Positions 5,462 through 6,908 of a DNA stretch of 6,908 nucleotides are shown one piece after another. The stretch comes from Akkermansia muciniphila. Its GTDB lineage: Bacteria; Verrucomicrobiota; Verrucomicrobiia; Verrucomicrobiales; Akkermansiaceae. A program made the translations under genes and the position numbers. Location of the stretch: NCBI GenBank assembly GCA_945870545.1, contig CAMBTF010000091.1, positions 1-6,908 on the forward strand, read 5' to 3'. Position 1 is the first letter of the stretch, and each line of letters opens with the position of its first letter. Under the pieces are notes generated by a model that was not told the DNA's origin, did no database searches, and worked only from the letters and a program-made list of their open reading frames with translations.

Positions 5462-6286
5462 TCATTTCCTCACCGGGAAATACCACTTTTCGCTGCGCTC
5501 GAAAAATTCCTTATACTGCGGGAACTGCTCGACCATGATCTTTTCCTCGTGCGGGCCGCGGACGGCCATCTGGAGCTGGGCGGCTCCGATGAAAACGATG
5601 ATGAGCACAACGGTGCGCAGGGGCTTGAGCGGCTCGGCCTCGACCTTGTGGTTGCCCATGTAATCCCAGATCGGTTTACCAAGCCGCCTTGTGGTGAACC
5701 AGCTCATTGTCTGGCAAAGGATAGCGAGCAGGCCCCAGCCGAAACCGATGCCGGTGATCATGACCCGTAGTGCGCGCCAGACCGACTCTTTCAGCGCAAG
5801 CGCCGAGCCGTCCTCGTTGGAAACTTTCAGCCCCATCAGCCATTTACCCGGGGTCGTCCCGAAGCGATGGATGAGCCATGCCTCGACGGCGAACCACGGC
5901 AGGAACATGGGTATCAAAAGCCAGAGATTTCCGATCGCGGAGCCGATGTCGCGCCCGCCGAGATACATTCCGAGCCACCAGAGCGCGGAATAGAGGGTGA
6001 GATCCGTCCACCGCGCCCAGAACCTCCGCCCAAGATGGGCTTTCGGTTTCGCGCCCGCCGTCGCCTCCCTGTAGCCCTTGGGCAGCGGCGGCGGAACGGA
6101 GGTGGGAGCTTGTTTCTCAAGGCTGTTGCGGAAAAGCTCCAGCTCGCCGATGGGCGTCCACTCTGCCAAGCCCTCGTGCCAGACGATTTCCTCGGAAGTG
6201 ATCTCACCGTGCTCGATCCTACTACGGATCTCGTAGTCGGGATAGGGGCCGGAGCGTTTGCCGTTGATGATGAGCCAGATTTCCAT
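5462..6286 (-). CDS. GYF-domain / RDD-family membrane protein
   Basis: The protein has 274 residues. Residues 1-55 are a GYF_2 domain (WLIINGKRSGPYPDYEIRSRI, then EEIVWHEGLAEWTPIGEL) with W4, the GPY turn at 13-15, W36 and W43; such domains bind proline-rich peptides or mediate protein contacts. A Pro-rich linker (60-70, SVPPPLPKGY) follows. Residues 87-215 are an RDD domain with RRFWARWTDL (87-96; Arg and Asp present), a membrane segment around 97-110, a second at 119-140, RFGTTPGKWLMGLKV (141-155) and a third segment near 173-197. A fourth hydrophobic segment lies at 224-241, followed by a charged end. The domain pair is common in membrane proteins of unknown function; I know no defined substrate. 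The ATG at 6286 is 3 nt after the stop of the permease gene, so the two are almost certainly cotranscribed. It converges with pheA. Confidence 0.88.
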   Translation of the reverse strand: MEIWLIINGKRSGPYPDYEIRSRIEHGEITSEEIVWHEGLAEWTPIGELELFRNSLEKQAPTSVPPPLPKGYREATAGAKPKAHLGRRFWARWTDLTLYSALWWLGMYLGGRDIGSAIGNLWLLIPMFLPWFAVEAWLIHRFGTTPGKWLMGLKVSNEDGSALALKESVWRALRVMITGIGFGWGLLAILCQTMSWFTTRRLGKPIWDYMGNHKVEAEPLKPLRTVVLIIVFIGAAQLQMAVRGPHEEKIMVEQFPQYKEFFERSEKWYFPVRK

Positions 6287-6289
6287 GGG

Positions 6290-6907
6290 TCAGAGATTGC
6301 GCAGGGATTTCGCGGCGTCGCTGCGGGCAGCGAAAAATGCGGGGACAAGGGCGGCCAGCGAGCAGAGCACGAAGGCCATGAAGCCGATCACGGCCTGCTC
6401 TACCGGATTGTTGTGTGCGGGGATCACGCCGAAGCCGGTGAGCTGCGCCGAAAAGGGATCGAAGCCGATCACGCGCATCCCTTCCTGGACGACGCCACGG
6501 AAATGGATCACCACCCGCCCGAGAGCCACGCCGAGCAACGAGCCGAGCAGCCCCAGCAGCATTCCTTGATAGAGAAACACCCGCACGATCTGGCTGGGCG
6601 CCGCGCCGAGCGCTTTCATCACCCCGATCTCGCGGCGCTTCTGGATCGTGACCGTGAACATCACCGCCATCATCGAGAAAGCCGAGACGAGCACGATGAA
6701 AGACAGTGCAAAATACATCATCACCCGCTGCTGGTTGATGAGGGAAAAGAACGCCTGGTATTGGTCGCCCCAGGTCTCCACGAAATGATCCGGCCCGAGC
6801 GATTTCCTCGCCGCCGCCGCGATGCCTTCCGACTCATACGGATCATCGAGCCGCAGCGCAATGCCCTGCACCTGCGTGCCCAGCCCCGCCAGATCCTGCG
6901 CCAGTGG
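6290..6907 (-). CDS. ABC transporter permease, LolC/LolE (FtsX) family, C-terminal part
   Basis: The reading frame is open to the window edge, so 205 C-terminal residues are visible and the N-terminus is missing. The end of the periplasmic domain (VETWGDQYQAFFSLIN, about visible residues 43-58) is followed by a transmembrane helix (62-86), the cytoplasmic coupling segment TIQKRREIGVMKALGA (87-102), a second helix (109-134), a periplasmic loop and a third helix (171-193), ending ARSDAAKSLRNL. The W-x(n)-F-x-L-I-N-Q-Q-R-V-M and KRREIGVMKALGA pattern is typical of LolC/LolE. With the ATPase LolD these extract lipoproteins from the inner membrane; related FtsX-domain permeases (MacB type) export other cargo. 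Whether this is LolC, LolE or a single LolF-like subunit cannot be decided here. An in-frame GTG at 6871 is internal and not the true start. Confidence 0.88.
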   Translation of the reverse strand, partial: PLAQDLAGLGTQVQGIALRLDDPYESEGIAAAARKSLGPDHFVETWGDQYQAFFSLINQQRVMMYFALSFIVLVSAFSMMAVMFTVTIQKRREIGVMKALGAAPSQIVRVFLYQGMLLGLLGSLLGVALGRVVIHFRGVVQEGMRVIGFDPFSAQLTGFGVIPAHNNPVEQAVIGFMAFVLCSLAALVPAFFAARSDAAKSLRNL

Positions 6908-6908
6908 C

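Overview
The window reads as a GC-rich bacterial chromosome segment, most likely from the Verrucomicrobia (Verrucomicrobiales-like). That placement is inference from protein character: the style of the L33 and S18 sequences, a DksA-type protein behind a very long lysine/alanine tail, an AroQ-type PheA, a GYF-RDD membrane protein beside a LolC/E-type permease, and starts mostly without a clear Shine-Dalgarno sequence. Nothing looks like a phage or insertion sequence; most of the window is housekeeping DNA, with one decaying accessory pair near the left edge.

Left edge (1-777, + strand): the last 52 codons of a probable class I ribonucleotide reductase alpha subunit, a short hairpin just after its stop, then a small nucleotidyltransferase-like gene that appears broken (N-terminal one-base frameshift, internal deletion removing the middle of the domain), overlapped by a small partner gene whose natural start seems lost.

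Middle left (778-3298, - strand): folE2 (zinc-independent-type GTP cyclohydrolase I) ends directly against the partner gene. Upstream of it lie a triple 10-bp repeat, a textbook intrinsic terminator, and a compact unit transcribed dksA-like > rpmG > rpsR. Ribosomal proteins S18 and L33 are both of the type without a zinc-binding cysteine set, and the DksA-like protein keeps only two of the four zinc-finger cysteines. Together with folE2 this resembles the set of genes many bacteria use to spare zinc, although no Zur operator is visible.

Middle right (3299-5298, + strand): a divergent intergenic region of about 200 bp, then scpB (condensin accessory factor) and pheA (chorismate mutase-prephenate dehydratase) joined by an ATGA overlap, so probably translationally coupled.

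Right edge (5462-6907, - strand): a GYF-RDD membrane protein lies 3 nt downstream of a LolC/LolE-type ABC permease whose N-terminal part is outside the window. These two converge on pheA across about 160 bp that hold no convincing gene or terminator.
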